Shown here one piece after another: positions 28,401-35,773 of a stretch of DNA of 64,000 bases. Below the pieces are notes generated by a model, which searched no databases, was not told where the DNA came from, and saw only the letters and a list, made by a program, of their open reading frames with translations. The stretch spans positions 1,430,001 to 1,494,000 of the forward strand of contig NC_013124.1 in NCBI RefSeq assembly GCF_000023265.1, in the 5' to 3' direction. The DNA is from Acidimicrobium ferrooxidans DSM 10331. GTDB lineage: Bacteria > Actinomycetota > Acidimicrobiia > Acidimicrobiales > Acidimicrobiaceae. Every line of letters begins with the position of its first letter. Within the stretch, counting starts at the first letter, position 1. Both the position numbers and the translations under genes were made by a program.

Positions 28401-28643
28401 CCAGCGGGATTGCAGGCGGTTGCGAGCGGGACGGTCGGCAGCCGTACCCAGCATCGCAAGATCGGAACCGTTCGGCGGCAACACCAGGCGGCAGCCTTCC
28501 AGTTCCCGCGCCTCGCGATTGACCTCCGCGAATGCGAAGAGCGACAAGGCGGGCGTGAGCACGTCGAGCCGATGACTGCGCCCGATCCCCAGACGGATCA
28601 GATCGATCACGCGGTCCGTGCCGGTGTTGCGGATGAACTTCAT
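25446..28643 (-). CDS. SNF2-type helicase with PLD-like N-terminus
   Basis: A 1,065-residue superfamily 2 helicase/translocase. N-terminal region (1-200) resembles the phospholipase D-like start of helicase-related proteins, without a visible HKD motif. Helicase motifs: SVGLGKT (255-261), DESHNFRNK (from 343), SATPVNN (from 382), and the C-terminal IATDCISEGQNLQDCDWLIN and RIIQRFGRIDRIGS. The ATG at 28643 (MKFIRNTGTDR) is preferred; the frame stays open into the IS30-like element, but that part is IS sequence. It is the first intact gene of the operon and probably moves on DNA ahead of the type III enzyme. Confidence 0.85.
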   Translation of the reverse strand: MKFIRNTGTDRVIDLIRLGIGRSHRLDVLTPALSLFAFAEVNREARELEGCRLVLPPNGSDLAMLGTAADRPARNRLQSRWLAKRLLQWIENKAEVRRALSPIPQGAFVIRNSNGRPVQALLGSLAFSTDGLGLTPGNPMNLIQASETLEEATLLSEWFDAQWSALAADPASKTALIDSLKELAGNRDPLLVYALILHHIFRDRGEELDEERVVKTATGIRNTVVWKKLFKFQRDGVIGAIDKLNRFGGCIIADSVGLGKTFEALAIIKYHELRNDRVLVLCPKRLRDNWTLYKANDRRNFLAPDRFNYDVLNHTDLSRDSGLSGDIDLADVNWGNYDLVVIDESHNFRNKRTPQKGGETRYDRLMRKIIKEGVKTRVLMLSATPVNNRMADLRNQIAFATEGDDTALRDHGVGSIDSTTRLAQQQFNRWLNLDESERTPSRLIEMLGFDYFTLLDLLTIARSRKHIEKYYGIAETGRFPDRLKPINIKADVDLAGKFPPIRDINLEIRRLNLSAYAPLRYVLPHKQEAYDKKYSTEVKGGTGFFRQVDREESLIHLLRVNVLKRMESAVPSFALTVERQLRDVEATLERIENHAEEMEEIDIEDLDVDDPAFESLLVGRKVKVLLKDLDLIRWKQDLIEDRNRLVKLHTAAGQVDASRDAKLAALRKMIEQKAENPINPGNRKLIVFTAFADTARYLYDQLAPWAKKRLDIDTALVTGTGYNQTTLPKLRKDLASILTAFSPRSKERPEDLADEGELDLLIATDCISEGQNLQDCDWLINYDIHWNPVRIIQRFGRIDRIGSPNERIQLVNFWPNMELEEYINLEQRVSGRMVLLDISATGEENLIEQQSGNQMNDLEYRRKQLLKLQDAVIDLEDLSTGVSIADLTLTDFRIDLAEFRKAHPGVLENLPLGTYAVTTTTEAEIPPGIIFCLRAEGEAAKRTVEAGYPLAPHYLVHVGEDGTVLLPHTQAKQILDRLKRLCAGRDLPDVGACARFDRATKQGEDMRSAQRLLAAAVASVVRKNEERAVASLFSPGGTHALKGEFAGINDFEVAAYLVILPEAGE

Positions 28644-28674
28644 GCCGCTCTTACCCCTCGTCCACAATAGAGTA

Positions 28675-29725
28675 ACTGGCTCTACCGGTGGTTGCGACAC
28701 TCCGACCATGATGGTCGGTGGACAGGTAGCAACCACCGGTGGGGGTTTTAGCATGCCAGGTCGACGCCTCGGGTTGGAAGAGTGGGAGGAGATCCGGGTC
28801 GGGTTGGTGCGAGGCGAGTCGCTGCGGGTGATCGCCCGGCGGCTCGGGCGGCCGGTGTCGACGATCGCTCGCGCAGTGGACCGCAACGGCGGTTGGATAC
28901 GCTATGTGGCGGCTTGTGCGCAGCGTCGAGCGAAACGCTGTGCTCGTCGGCCCAAGCCACCGCGGCTGGTGGAAGACGCTGCGCTGGCTCGGCGTGTCAC
29001 TCGGCGCTTGGTGGAGGACCAGGAGTCGCCGATGACGATCGCTCGAGCCAAGGACGTAAGTCATGAGACGATCTACCAGGCGAGCTACCCAGGAGACCGC
29101 GGGCTCGATCCAGGGCTGTGGCGTCATCTGCACCACCAGCGCCGCCGTCGCTGGCGGTGAGGCTTCCCTGGGGAGCAAAGACGCTTCGTGCTGGGCCAGT
29201 TCCAGCCGATCCACCAGCGCCCAGCGGCCGCCGCTCGCCGCACGCAGATCGGGCATCTCGAAGGTGACCTGATCATCGGCGCGAAAAACGCCTCGGCGGT
29301 CGTCACGATCATCGACCGCACCACACGCTTCTGCCTGCTTGGGGCATTGCCCGACGGCTACGACGCAGCATCTTTGGCGTCGTGTGTCATACGGCTGCTG
29401 CGCTCGATCCCTGAGGCAGGCCAGCGCACCCTCACTTGGGATCAGGGCCGAGAGATGACGTTGTGAGCGGACATCGAACATGTTCTCGGCACCCCCCTCT
29501 ACTTCGCTGATCCCCACGCCCCCTGGCAGCGTCCCGTCAACGAGAACTTCAACGGCCTCGTGCGCCGCTGGCTGGCGAAGAGCACCGACCTGTCCATCTA
29601 CTCCCAAGCCGACGTCGACGCCATCGCCCGCCGCATCAACCACATGCCACGCCGCTCCCTCAAGTAGGGCCACGCCCATCGCCACTACTACGATGCCCTC
29701 GTCGCAATGACCGATCGAACCGGCC
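28675..29725 (+). mobile_element. IS30-like insertion sequence, copy 2
   Basis: Nearly identical to copy 1, including the internal stops. It differs by a one-base loss in the GGTGGTGGG stretch near the left end and by a few substitutions. It is inserted 32 bp before the helicase start and within a small reading frame, so it may have separated the operon from its original promoter. Confidence 0.75.
28753..29718 (+). pseudogene. IS30-family transposase with in-frame stops (copy 2)
   Basis: Same structure as copy 1, with stops at 29158-29160 (TGA), 29464-29466 (TGA) and 29665-29667 (TAG). The natural final stop of copy 1 (TGA) is CGA here. Because both copies share all three stops, the damage came before the duplication. 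Confidence 0.8.
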
Positions 29726-29880
29726 GCCTCACGCGCGTTCCCCAGCACCGCGCGCAGCGCTACCAGCGCCCCCTCCAGGCGGTAAACCGTCGCAGCCGGC
29801 GCCACCAGCTCGCCGGCCCTGACCCTCTTGAGCAAGACTGCAACCTCATCGGCCAGCTTCTCGACTTCAGCCTTCGTCAC
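29726..29880 (-). pseudogene. Small gene upstream of the helicase, split by IS30-like copy 2
   Basis: Begins at 29880 with MTKAEVEKLADEVAVLLKRV and continues through APAATVYRLEGALVALRAVL to GNAREA, then meets the IS. On the other side of the IS, the same strand reads YSIVDEG and stop (ends 28651) in a compatible frame. The original was probably a protein of about 60 residues rich in helix, ending just before the helicase ATG. It could have been the first gene of the defence operon. No family recognised. Confidence 0.5.
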
Positions 29881-30180
29881 ATCGCCACCTTCAGGGTCAC
29901 TTCACTCCACCGCGGTCGTCGAGTGCCAACCCACCCCCACCCCAGCTGCTACCCATCAGTAGTCAACCCACCCCACCCCAGCTGCTACCCATACGTAGCA
30001 ACACGGCTGAGGGGCGCAAAAGTTACCAACGAGTAACTATCAGGGTAACTATCAGGGACGCGCTTGGTGCCCGAGATCGTGGGTCGCGCGCACGGGCCTC
30101 GTCACGGCTCCCCGGCGAGGGCGTGGTACGCAGCCTGGATAATAGGAGCCGCCCCTTGGCCCGCTACCGCCGCCAGCGGG
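29881..30180. repeat. Repeat-rich non-coding segment (iteron- or operator-like)
   Basis: No gene is evident. It has two near-identical copies of a CCACCCCAGCTGCTACCCAT block (about 29936-29990), the inverted repeat AGTTAC-N6-GTAACT at about 30021-30038, and a direct repeat TAACTATCAGGG occurring twice (about 30034-30057). The layout next to a RepA-like ATPase gene would fit a plasmid control region or origin. It is also upstream of the defence operon. Confidence 0.4.
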
Positions 30181-30813
30181 TCAGGCTGGGCCTCGCAGTA
30201 CGGCCTCGGCCTCATCGAGCACCTCGTCCTCGCTGGCCCACTCGTCGGGGTCGAGGTCCCACGGCGCGGGCTGCGGGAACGGCTCGCTCGGGTCGGGCGG
30301 CGGGGCCAGGTCGAGCACCCGGTCGGGTACGTCCGGTGGTCCGTCGTCCCACGGCTCGGGGGGCTCCAACTCGACTGGCTCGCCGCCAAGAGGATCATCC
30401 GCACTTGATCCTCTTAGAGTTGATCCTCTTAGAGTTGATCCTCTTAGAGTTGATCCTCTTAGAGTTGATCCTCTTAGAGTTGATCCTCTTAGAGTTGCGT
30501 CAGTCGCGGGCTCGGGGTCGCCGCCCTCGCCGTGAAGGACCGACAAAACGGGGCGATCCCGGGCCTCATCGAGGCCCCACCACCACTCGCCCGCCCGGCG
30601 GATCGAGCGAACCCGGAGGGCGCTCTTGGCTCGCTTTAAGGTGACCAGCGAGTACCCCGCGTGCGCGGCCAGGTTGGCCACCTCCTGCGCTCGCATCGGC
30701 CCCTCGGCCAGCTGGTCTCGGAGCCACATCTCAGCCGACCGCAGCCGGCCGCCCCCGTGTTCGCCACCGGCCTTCGGCAGAAGGTCGACCGGGTCAACGT
30801 CGACCGGCCCTAG
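30181..30813 (-). pseudogene. AAA_25/RepA-like ATPase, C-terminal fragment
   Basis: Continuation of the fragment at 15651-16270. It reads GPVDVDPVDLLPKAGGEHGG, then a winged-helix-like region (AEMWLRDQLAEGPMRAQEVA, LVTLKRAKSALRV, GEWWWGLDEA) usual at the end of these ATPases. That is followed by six LRGST pentapeptides and an acidic proline-rich tail ending EAVLRGPA. It has no start of its own: the frame simply runs in from the IS. The stop codon is at 30181-30183. Confidence 0.8.
30407..30496. repeat. Six tandem copies of a 15-bp unit inside the ATPase tail
   Basis: GATCCTCTTAGAGTT repeated six times without a mismatch. On the minus strand it encodes LRGST per unit. Because 15 is a multiple of three, changes in copy number keep the reading frame. 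Confidence 0.95.
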
Positions 30814-32588
30814 GAGCCCTCTGAACAAGCCCCTCCCTGGTGGTGGCTGAGCACGCCCACCCAGCCCGGGAACGAGCCCAGCTGACCCGTTCCCATCTCG
30901 CTCCTCACCCTCTCCTCCTCGCCCCTCCTGTGGGGCGAGGAGGAGAGGACCCGAGCGCCTCTCAGGTGGCAAGCACCCAGCCACCACCCACCCGGGTGAG
31001 CCCCAGGCGAAGGAGCACCTTCAGGTTCCAGGTGGCACAGAGCAGCTCGAAGTGGAGTCGGTTGCGCACGAGCCCCAGGTAGCGCAGCCTCGCGCCGGAG
31101 AGCTTGCGTTTGAGCTGTGCGTGGATCCGCTCGACGTTCGGTCGGGTGCGCTGATAGTCGAGACGAACGGCAGGGTCCCCAAAGTGCGCCCGCTGGCTGA
31201 TTGCGTGCCAGGTGGCAGGGGTGAAGGTGAGGACCCGTCCTCGCTTCGAGCGCGTGCAGCGATCCCGGAGCGGACAGCCGGTGCAGTGCTTGACAAAGGA
31301 AGCACGACCCTTGGCGGAGATGGGTACTCGGTGTCCTTGGGGACAGCTGACCCATCCCTCCTCGACGACGAAGTCATCGATGGTAAAGCCACCAGGGACC
31401 GCCATGGCAAGGGGCCGAGGCTTGATCACCTCGTCGTGGCCACGAGCGGCGAGCTCGTTGGAGACCTCGCTCGTGGCATAGGCGCTGTCGCCATAGACCG
31501 TGCGCGGGCCGTCCTCGTCACGAAGGAGCTCGCTCGCCACTGCTGCGTCCGGCACGGTGCCCTTCGTGATGGTCGCAGCGGTGACGATGCCACTGTCTGG
31601 CTCGACGGCCACGTGGCCCTTGTAGCCATCGATGGCACGGGCACGGGACTTGTGGACGTGGCGAGCGTCAGGGTCCACGGTGGAGATGACCCTGTCTGTG
31701 GCTACCCGCCTCGCGATGCGCCAGCGACCTTCCTTGGCATCGACACACTCCACGTCTTGGCCCGCCACGAGCCCAAGGAGACCAAGGGCTTCGGTCTGTG
31801 GCTCGGTGAGGGATGCGAGCTTCTCTGCATGGGCGAGGTGGGCAGTGGCATCGGCGACGAGGGCACTCACCGTGCGCACCACTGCCTCTTCGTCCCGATA
31901 GTCGATGGCAGGCTTTGCGCGGGTGTAGTCGATCGCTGGTGACAGAGGAATGTCGCGTAGTTCGGGGATCAGCCTGCGTACCCGGTTGATCTGGGCGACA
32001 AGTTGGGTCATGGTGTCTTGGGTGGCAACCGCATCGGCGAGCACGGTGGAGTCGACGACGCGCTTCGTCTTGCCCTTGAGCACCCCCGTGGCACCGATCA
32101 CCTCGGCCACGAGTTCGCCGATGAGTCTTGGGGTCTCGGAGGTGGCGATGCGCCTGCGCCAGTAGGTGAGCACCGTGGGGTGAAAGCCTGGGTCCTCGAG
32201 ATCAAGACCAAGGGCGTACTTCCAGCGGAGGTTGTAGCGGACCTGCTCTGTCGCCTCGGTGTCCGAGAGCCCCTCGAGCACCTGGAGCACCATGACCGCG
32301 AGCACCCTCGAGGCGGGGATGGAGGGTCTGCCGGTCGTGGAGGGGTAGAGATGGCGGAAGCGCTCGTCGGGGAAGAGCTCTCTGCGGTGCTCGGCGAGGA
32401 AGGCGTAGATGGACCCTGGCTCGATGAGCGAGGAGCAGAAGGCCTCCGTCGCGGTGAGGTGTGCCTGGTCTGATTCGGTGCCCAGCATGCAAAAAGTCTA
32501 GCTGAGCTGGGCAAATGGCGCTTGACAGGCGGAGGGAAGCGCTTCCCGTAGCCGCCCTACGTGGAGGAGTTGTTCAGGGGACTCCTAG
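30810..32588 (-). mobile_element. IS1182-family insertion sequence, copy B
   Basis: Same length, ends and CTAG borders as copy A. The right-hand CTAG supplies the TAG stop codon of the DUF3048 gene. The left side abuts the C-terminal ATPase fragment. Confidence 0.88.
30962..32488 (-). CDS. IS1182-family transposase (copy B)
   Basis: 508 residues, full length. It is identical to copy A except for at least one amino acid (Glu in AHAEKLASL) and a few silent bases, for example in the codons around 32115. The near-identity provides the homology for the recombination proposed for this island and shows that the two copies diverged recently. Confidence 0.93.
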   Translation of the reverse strand: MLGTESDQAHLTATEAFCSSLIEPGSIYAFLAEHRRELFPDERFRHLYPSTTGRPSIPASRVLAVMVLQVLEGLSDTEATEQVRYNLRWKYALGLDLEDPGFHPTVLTYWRRRIATSETPRLIGELVAEVIGATGVLKGKTKRVVDSTVLADAVATQDTMTQLVAQINRVRRLIPELRDIPLSPAIDYTRAKPAIDYRDEEAVVRTVSALVADATAHLAHAEKLASLTEPQTEALGLLGLVAGQDVECVDAKEGRWRIARRVATDRVISTVDPDARHVHKSRARAIDGYKGHVAVEPDSGIVTAATITKGTVPDAAVASELLRDEDGPRTVYGDSAYATSEVSNELAARGHDEVIKPRPLAMAVPGGFTIDDFVVEEGWVSCPQGHRVPISAKGRASFVKHCTGCPLRDRCTRSKRGRVLTFTPATWHAISQRAHFGDPAVRLDYQRTRPNVERIHAQLKRKLSGARLRYLGLVRNRLHFELLCATWNLKVLLRLGLTRVGGGWVLAT

Positions 32589-33679
32589 CCCGCTGCTGGT
32601 GTATAGGACGCGCTTCCCGTCTGCGGCAAGACCTCCACCCAGGTGCGGCCAGGATCGAGCGGAATGATCGATCCGTTCGAACTCCGCAGCACCGTGGGAC
32701 TCGCGAGCGACGCCCGCGACCACGTTCCTCGGATCAGCTCGCCGTTGCGAAGGACCCAGACGTTGCCGCTCCCGATGACCTCGGAGTGAACCCCGAGCGA
32801 GTTCGGACCGCTCTCGTTGTAGGGCCCCGGCACCGATTGCACGAACTGCACCACGACGTTCGTCGCGCTCTGCACGGCACCCGACGCGCCGTAGGCAGGT
32901 ACGCCTGCGTAGGAGCGATCGAAGAGCCCAGTCGCAGCGTTCCACGTCCACTCGACAGGCTCGACCGCCGAGAACGTCACCGCGACCGACGACACCGGAA
33001 TGCCACCGTGCGGCACGGTGGACGAGAAGGTAAAGATCGGCGAGGGCGCGGTCGTCGGACCCACGAGCGACCAGATCCCCGCCGGGTTGCCGTAGAGGTT
33101 CTCGGGAGGCACGCGCGTCGTGGTGCGCTCGAACGGTGTCCCGCTGTAGTCCAAGGCGTCGACGCGATGCAGCCAGGTCTGAGCCGCCAGTTCCTGCCGG
33201 TCGGGGATGATCCCTCCCGCGTAGACGAGGATCGGATGGCCGAACTGCCCGAGGACGTGCCAGTCGACCCAGCGCAGCGACCGAATCGGACCCACTTCGG
33301 CAGGCGAGCCGCACTGGAAGATGGCGATGAATCGCGTGATCCCACCCTCGGCCTGGACCTCGTAGACCATGTCGGCTTCGTTGAGACCGCTCTGAGGACG
33401 AGCGCCCGGATCGTTGCCGACCTTGATCGCCAGTGCCGCACGATCAGGAACGACGCCGCCAGGTGCCGCACGACCGGTCAGCGGGCATGTGGCTGACGCA
33501 GGTGCGGCCGACGACGACACCGGCGTCTGGCTCGTGCTCGTCGAGTCGGCGTGCGAGGAGGGTGTTCGGGAGTGATCGAGGGCGAGCGCCGCGCCTGCGC
33601 CAACGACCACCACCACGACGGCGGCCCCGAGCACCACGCCTCGGCGTCGACGGACACGCTTCGAGGTGCGGTGCGCCAT
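32585..33679 (-). CDS. DUF3048 (YerB-like) membrane-anchored protein
   Basis: 364 residues. An arginine-rich start is followed by a single hydrophobic anchor (VVLGAAVVVVVVGAGAALAL), a Ser/Thr linker, and the DUF3048 domain: CPLTGRAAPGG, IKVGNDPGARPQSGLNEADM, VYEVQAEGGITRFIAIFQ and VGPIRSLRWVDWH. The ATG at 33679 has AGGAGG upstream; a GTG one codon earlier is possible. Its role is unknown; the family is often cell-surface. Its stop codon is inside the CTAG at the IS1182 border, so insertion left the protein intact. Confidence 0.85.
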   Translation of the reverse strand: MAHRTSKRVRRRRGVVLGAAVVVVVVGAGAALALDHSRTPSSHADSTSTSQTPVSSSAAPASATCPLTGRAAPGGVVPDRAALAIKVGNDPGARPQSGLNEADMVYEVQAEGGITRFIAIFQCGSPAEVGPIRSLRWVDWHVLGQFGHPILVYAGGIIPDRQELAAQTWLHRVDALDYSGTPFERTTTRVPPENLYGNPAGIWSLVGPTTAPSPIFTFSSTVPHGGIPVSSVAVTFSAVEPVEWTWNAATGLFDRSYAGVPAYGASGAVQSATNVVVQFVQSVPGPYNESGPNSLGVHSEVIGSGNVWVLRNGELIRGTWSRASLASPTVLRSSNGSIIPLDPGRTWVEVLPQTGSASYTPAAG

Positions 33680-33719
33680 CACTCCTCCTCAAACGTTGAA
33701 CGCAGCGAGCTTAGGGCCC

Positions 33720-34679
33720 TCATCGCCCGACCCCATCGTCTCCGAGAGCGTGGGGCTCGCGTCCCGAACGCGCCGAGGACGCCGGCGCATCGGCGAGGTC
33801 ACGGTAGCGAACCCAGCCGACCCTGAGGCGACCAGCAACGACGACACCGAGCGCATCCGGCTCGACGAGCCCCACGCGGCCGAAGCGCGCCCGCGCCAGT
33901 GCGAGCGAGCTATCGGCGTCGATGCTCACCACTGGGGCCGCGGGCGGCGCGCCGCGCCGGACGCGCTCGAGCAGGCCACCCGCCATCGTGGCACCGAGAC
34001 CACGATGAGCCAGGAAGCCCTGCCATGCATCGCAGCCAAGGTCGCGAGCCCATCGAAGCTGATCGGGCCGCTCCACGCCCACCGCGACCACGATCGCGCC
34101 GAGCTCGTGGGCGGCCGTCGTGGTCACCTCGGCGATCAAGCGCGCGCGCTCGCGCGTCGAGGCGGCGACGATGCTCCGGTCGACCTTGACCACGTCGGGC
34201 TCGAGTATCGCGAGGCGCTCGAGACCGGCGAACCCCGCCCCCGCGTGATCCAGCGCGACCAGCAAGCCAGCGTGCCGGAGCGGTTCGAGCGCGCGCGCTA
34301 CCACCTCGGGCGATGGACCGCCCGCGAGCTCGGAGACCTCGACGACGAGGCGCGACGCTCGGGGCTCCAAGATGCGCAGCACGGCATCGAGGACCACCAC
34401 CGACGGCGACAGGTTCACGCTCAGCCGCACGCCCGACTCGAACTCCGGGGCGTCGAGAAGTTCGAGCACGCGAGCCAGTGCGACGAGCTCGAGATGCAGG
34501 TCGAGCCCCAATGCGGTCGCCGAGCTGAAGAGCTCGTCCGCCTCACACTCGTCGTCTCGAACCAACCCTTCCCACGCGATCGGTCGGTTGGTCTCGATGC
34601 CGCGGATCGCCTCGAGACGAGGGGCGAGCCGTTCAGGGCACCCCAAGACCCGCTCGATGGCGCCCCGGGACACGCTCAT
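33720..34679 (-). CDS. Degenerate EAL-domain protein
   Basis: 319 residues. The EAL fold is recognisable (WEGLVRDDE, SVNLSPSV, EVSELAGG, VVKVDRSIV, WQGFLAHRG), but catalytic residues are lost: the DDFG motif reads DHAG, and the late AEGVE glutamate motif reads AVGVE. It should not hydrolyse c-di-GMP and may instead bind it or act as a partner. About 90 C-terminal residues look like half of a CBS-type module (VSIDADSSLALARARF, RLRVGWVRYRDL). The ATG at 34679 overlaps the previous stop as ATGA, so it is coupled to the intact EAL protein. Confidence 0.75.
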   Translation of the reverse strand: MSVSRGAIERVLGCPERLAPRLEAIRGIETNRPIAWEGLVRDDECEADELFSSATALGLDLHLELVALARVLELLDAPEFESGVRLSVNLSPSVVVLDAVLRILEPRASRLVVEVSELAGGPSPEVVARALEPLRHAGLLVALDHAGAGFAGLERLAILEPDVVKVDRSIVAASTRERARLIAEVTTTAAHELGAIVVAVGVERPDQLRWARDLGCDAWQGFLAHRGLGATMAGGLLERVRRGAPPAAPVVSIDADSSLALARARFGRVGLVEPDALGVVVAGRLRVGWVRYRDLADAPASSARSGREPHALGDDGVGR

Positions 34680-35773
34680 CGCCGATCCGAACCCGTGTCG
34701 TGATCGTCGAGGACGACACCGAGGACGTGGCGCCACTCGTCGACGACGAGCACCGCCTCGACCCCACCATCGAGTGCGCGACGCACGCCATCCCAGCCCT
34801 CGACGAGATCGACCTCGGCCGCGCGAAGCGGTGCTCGATCCTGATCGGCGACCCACACGGCTCGACCCAAGCCGTCGACGCCCACTCGCAGATCAGTGCC
34901 GAGCAACGGGCTGCGCGCAGGAACGATGCGCGCGACGGCCAGTCGTTGAGCGAGTTCGGCGCCAAAGAGCACCCGACGATCCGACCGAACGACTCCCGCG
35001 ATGCACTCCGGGTCGACCCGAGGGAAGCCCTCTGCTGGACGAGCCAGCCAATAGCCCTGCGCGGCATCGATTCCCAACCGGACGCACGCGTCGAGGGTGA
35101 GGCGATCCTCGACTCCTTCTGCAATCACGCGGGCTCCGAGACGATGCGCCGTCTCGACGAGCGTGGTCACGACGCCAGCTCGACCGGCGTGGTGAGCGAG
35201 GCCCTTGACGAGTCGGGCGTCGAGCTTGACGATGTCGGGACGCACGCCCATCAGCAGATCGAGACCGCCAAAGCCCGATCCCGCGTCATCCACTGCGACC
35301 AACGCTCCCGCACATCGCAGGTCAGCGAGTGATCGCTCGAGCACGGCGACGTCTCGCGCCGGCACGTGTTCCGTGAGCTCGATCACAACCCGATCAAGAC
35401 GGGCGTGCAGGAGCACGTCGCGCACGCAGGGCGCATCGATGACGCTCGGGGCGACGTTGACGTGCAGGCGCCAGCCTCGCGCAAGGCGCCTCGTTGCAGC
35501 CAGCGCACGCTCCAGCACGCGAGCCTCGAGATCGGCGCCGATCCCGAGCAGCTGACCATGGAGGAACACTGCTTGCGTGGCTCGTACACCCTCGAACCGT
35601 GCGAGCGCCTCGTAGCCGACGACACTGCCCCCGTCGAGCCCGACGATTGGCTGGTGGACCATCGTCAAGCCGCGACCACTCCGCACGACCTGCGCTGCGC
35701 AGGTCGTGGCCCGAAGTTCGTCGCTCATCGGATCCACGCTGATCGGATCCAGCTCGGCAGGATCCGTCACCAC
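34676..35773 (-). CDS. EAL-domain c-di-GMP phosphodiesterase
   Basis: About 365 residues. The EAL catalytic set looks complete: YEALARF, HVNVAPSVI, IELTEHV, VAVDDAGSGFGGL, DIVKLDARL, VIAEGVED and AAQGYWLARP. No GGDEF or membrane segment is present, so it is a cytoplasmic phosphodiesterase. The C-terminal 110 residues (LRVGVDGLGRAVWVADQ, AVLVVDEWRHVLGVVLD) resemble a CBS-like sensor. The GTG at 35773 is preferred because AAGGG lies six bases before it; GTG 35794 and an internal ATG are alternatives. It forms a two-gene operon with the degenerate paralogue. Confidence 0.8.
   Translation of the reverse strand: MVTDPAELDPISVDPMSDELRATTCAAQVVRSGRGLTMVHQPIVGLDGGSVVGYEALARFEGVRATQAVFLHGQLLGIGADLEARVLERALAATRRLARGWRLHVNVAPSVIDAPCVRDVLLHARLDRVVIELTEHVPARDVAVLERSLADLRCAGALVAVDDAGSGFGGLDLLMGVRPDIVKLDARLVKGLAHHAGRAGVVTTLVETAHRLGARVIAEGVEDRLTLDACVRLGIDAAQGYWLARPAEGFPRVDPECIAGVVRSDRRVLFGAELAQRLAVARIVPARSPLLGTDLRVGVDGLGRAVWVADQDRAPLRAAEVDLVEGWDGVRRALDGGVEAVLVVDEWRHVLGVVLDDHDTGSDRR

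Larger units (their letters stand above)
18672..29725. mobile_element. Composite-transposon-like unit: IS30-like copies flanking a defence operon
   Basis: Two direct copies of the same IS30-like element (about 1.05 kb each) bracket the four-gene operon 19743-28643 with little other DNA. The operon starts 32 bp from copy 2 and ends 20 bp from copy 1. The interior has visibly lower GC and different codon use from the flanks. Both copies carry the same three internal stops in the transposase, so movement as a unit would now need a transposase supplied in trans, or homologous recombination. Confidence 0.6.
13872..32588. mobile_element. Accessory island bounded by two direct IS1182 copies, probably an integrated circular element
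   Basis: Two 1,779-bp IS1182-family copies in the same orientation (13872-15650 and 30810-32588) enclose unique DNA. The inner flanks carry the two halves of one AAA_25/RepA-like ATPase gene, and these join in frame across one CTAG. The outer flanks join as the 3' ends of the convergent lipoprotein and DUF3048 genes, also across one CTAG. Recombination between an IS on a circle of about 16.9 kb and an IS in the chromosome explains both. The content is plasmid- or integrative-element-like: RepA-type ATPase, small HTH gene, small membrane protein, repeats and a defence operon. Confidence 0.75.

Noticed and set aside
19743-28643. DISARM or BREX system
   Set aside because: An SNF2 helicase plus a methyltransferase recalls class 1 DISARM, but drmA, drmB and drmC are missing, and no brx or pgl genes are present. 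Mod and Res are clear type III subunits.
30407-30496. Short regular repeats as a possible CRISPR array
   Set aside because: The 15-bp units abut directly without spacers and encode an in-frame pentapeptide, and no cas genes are near.
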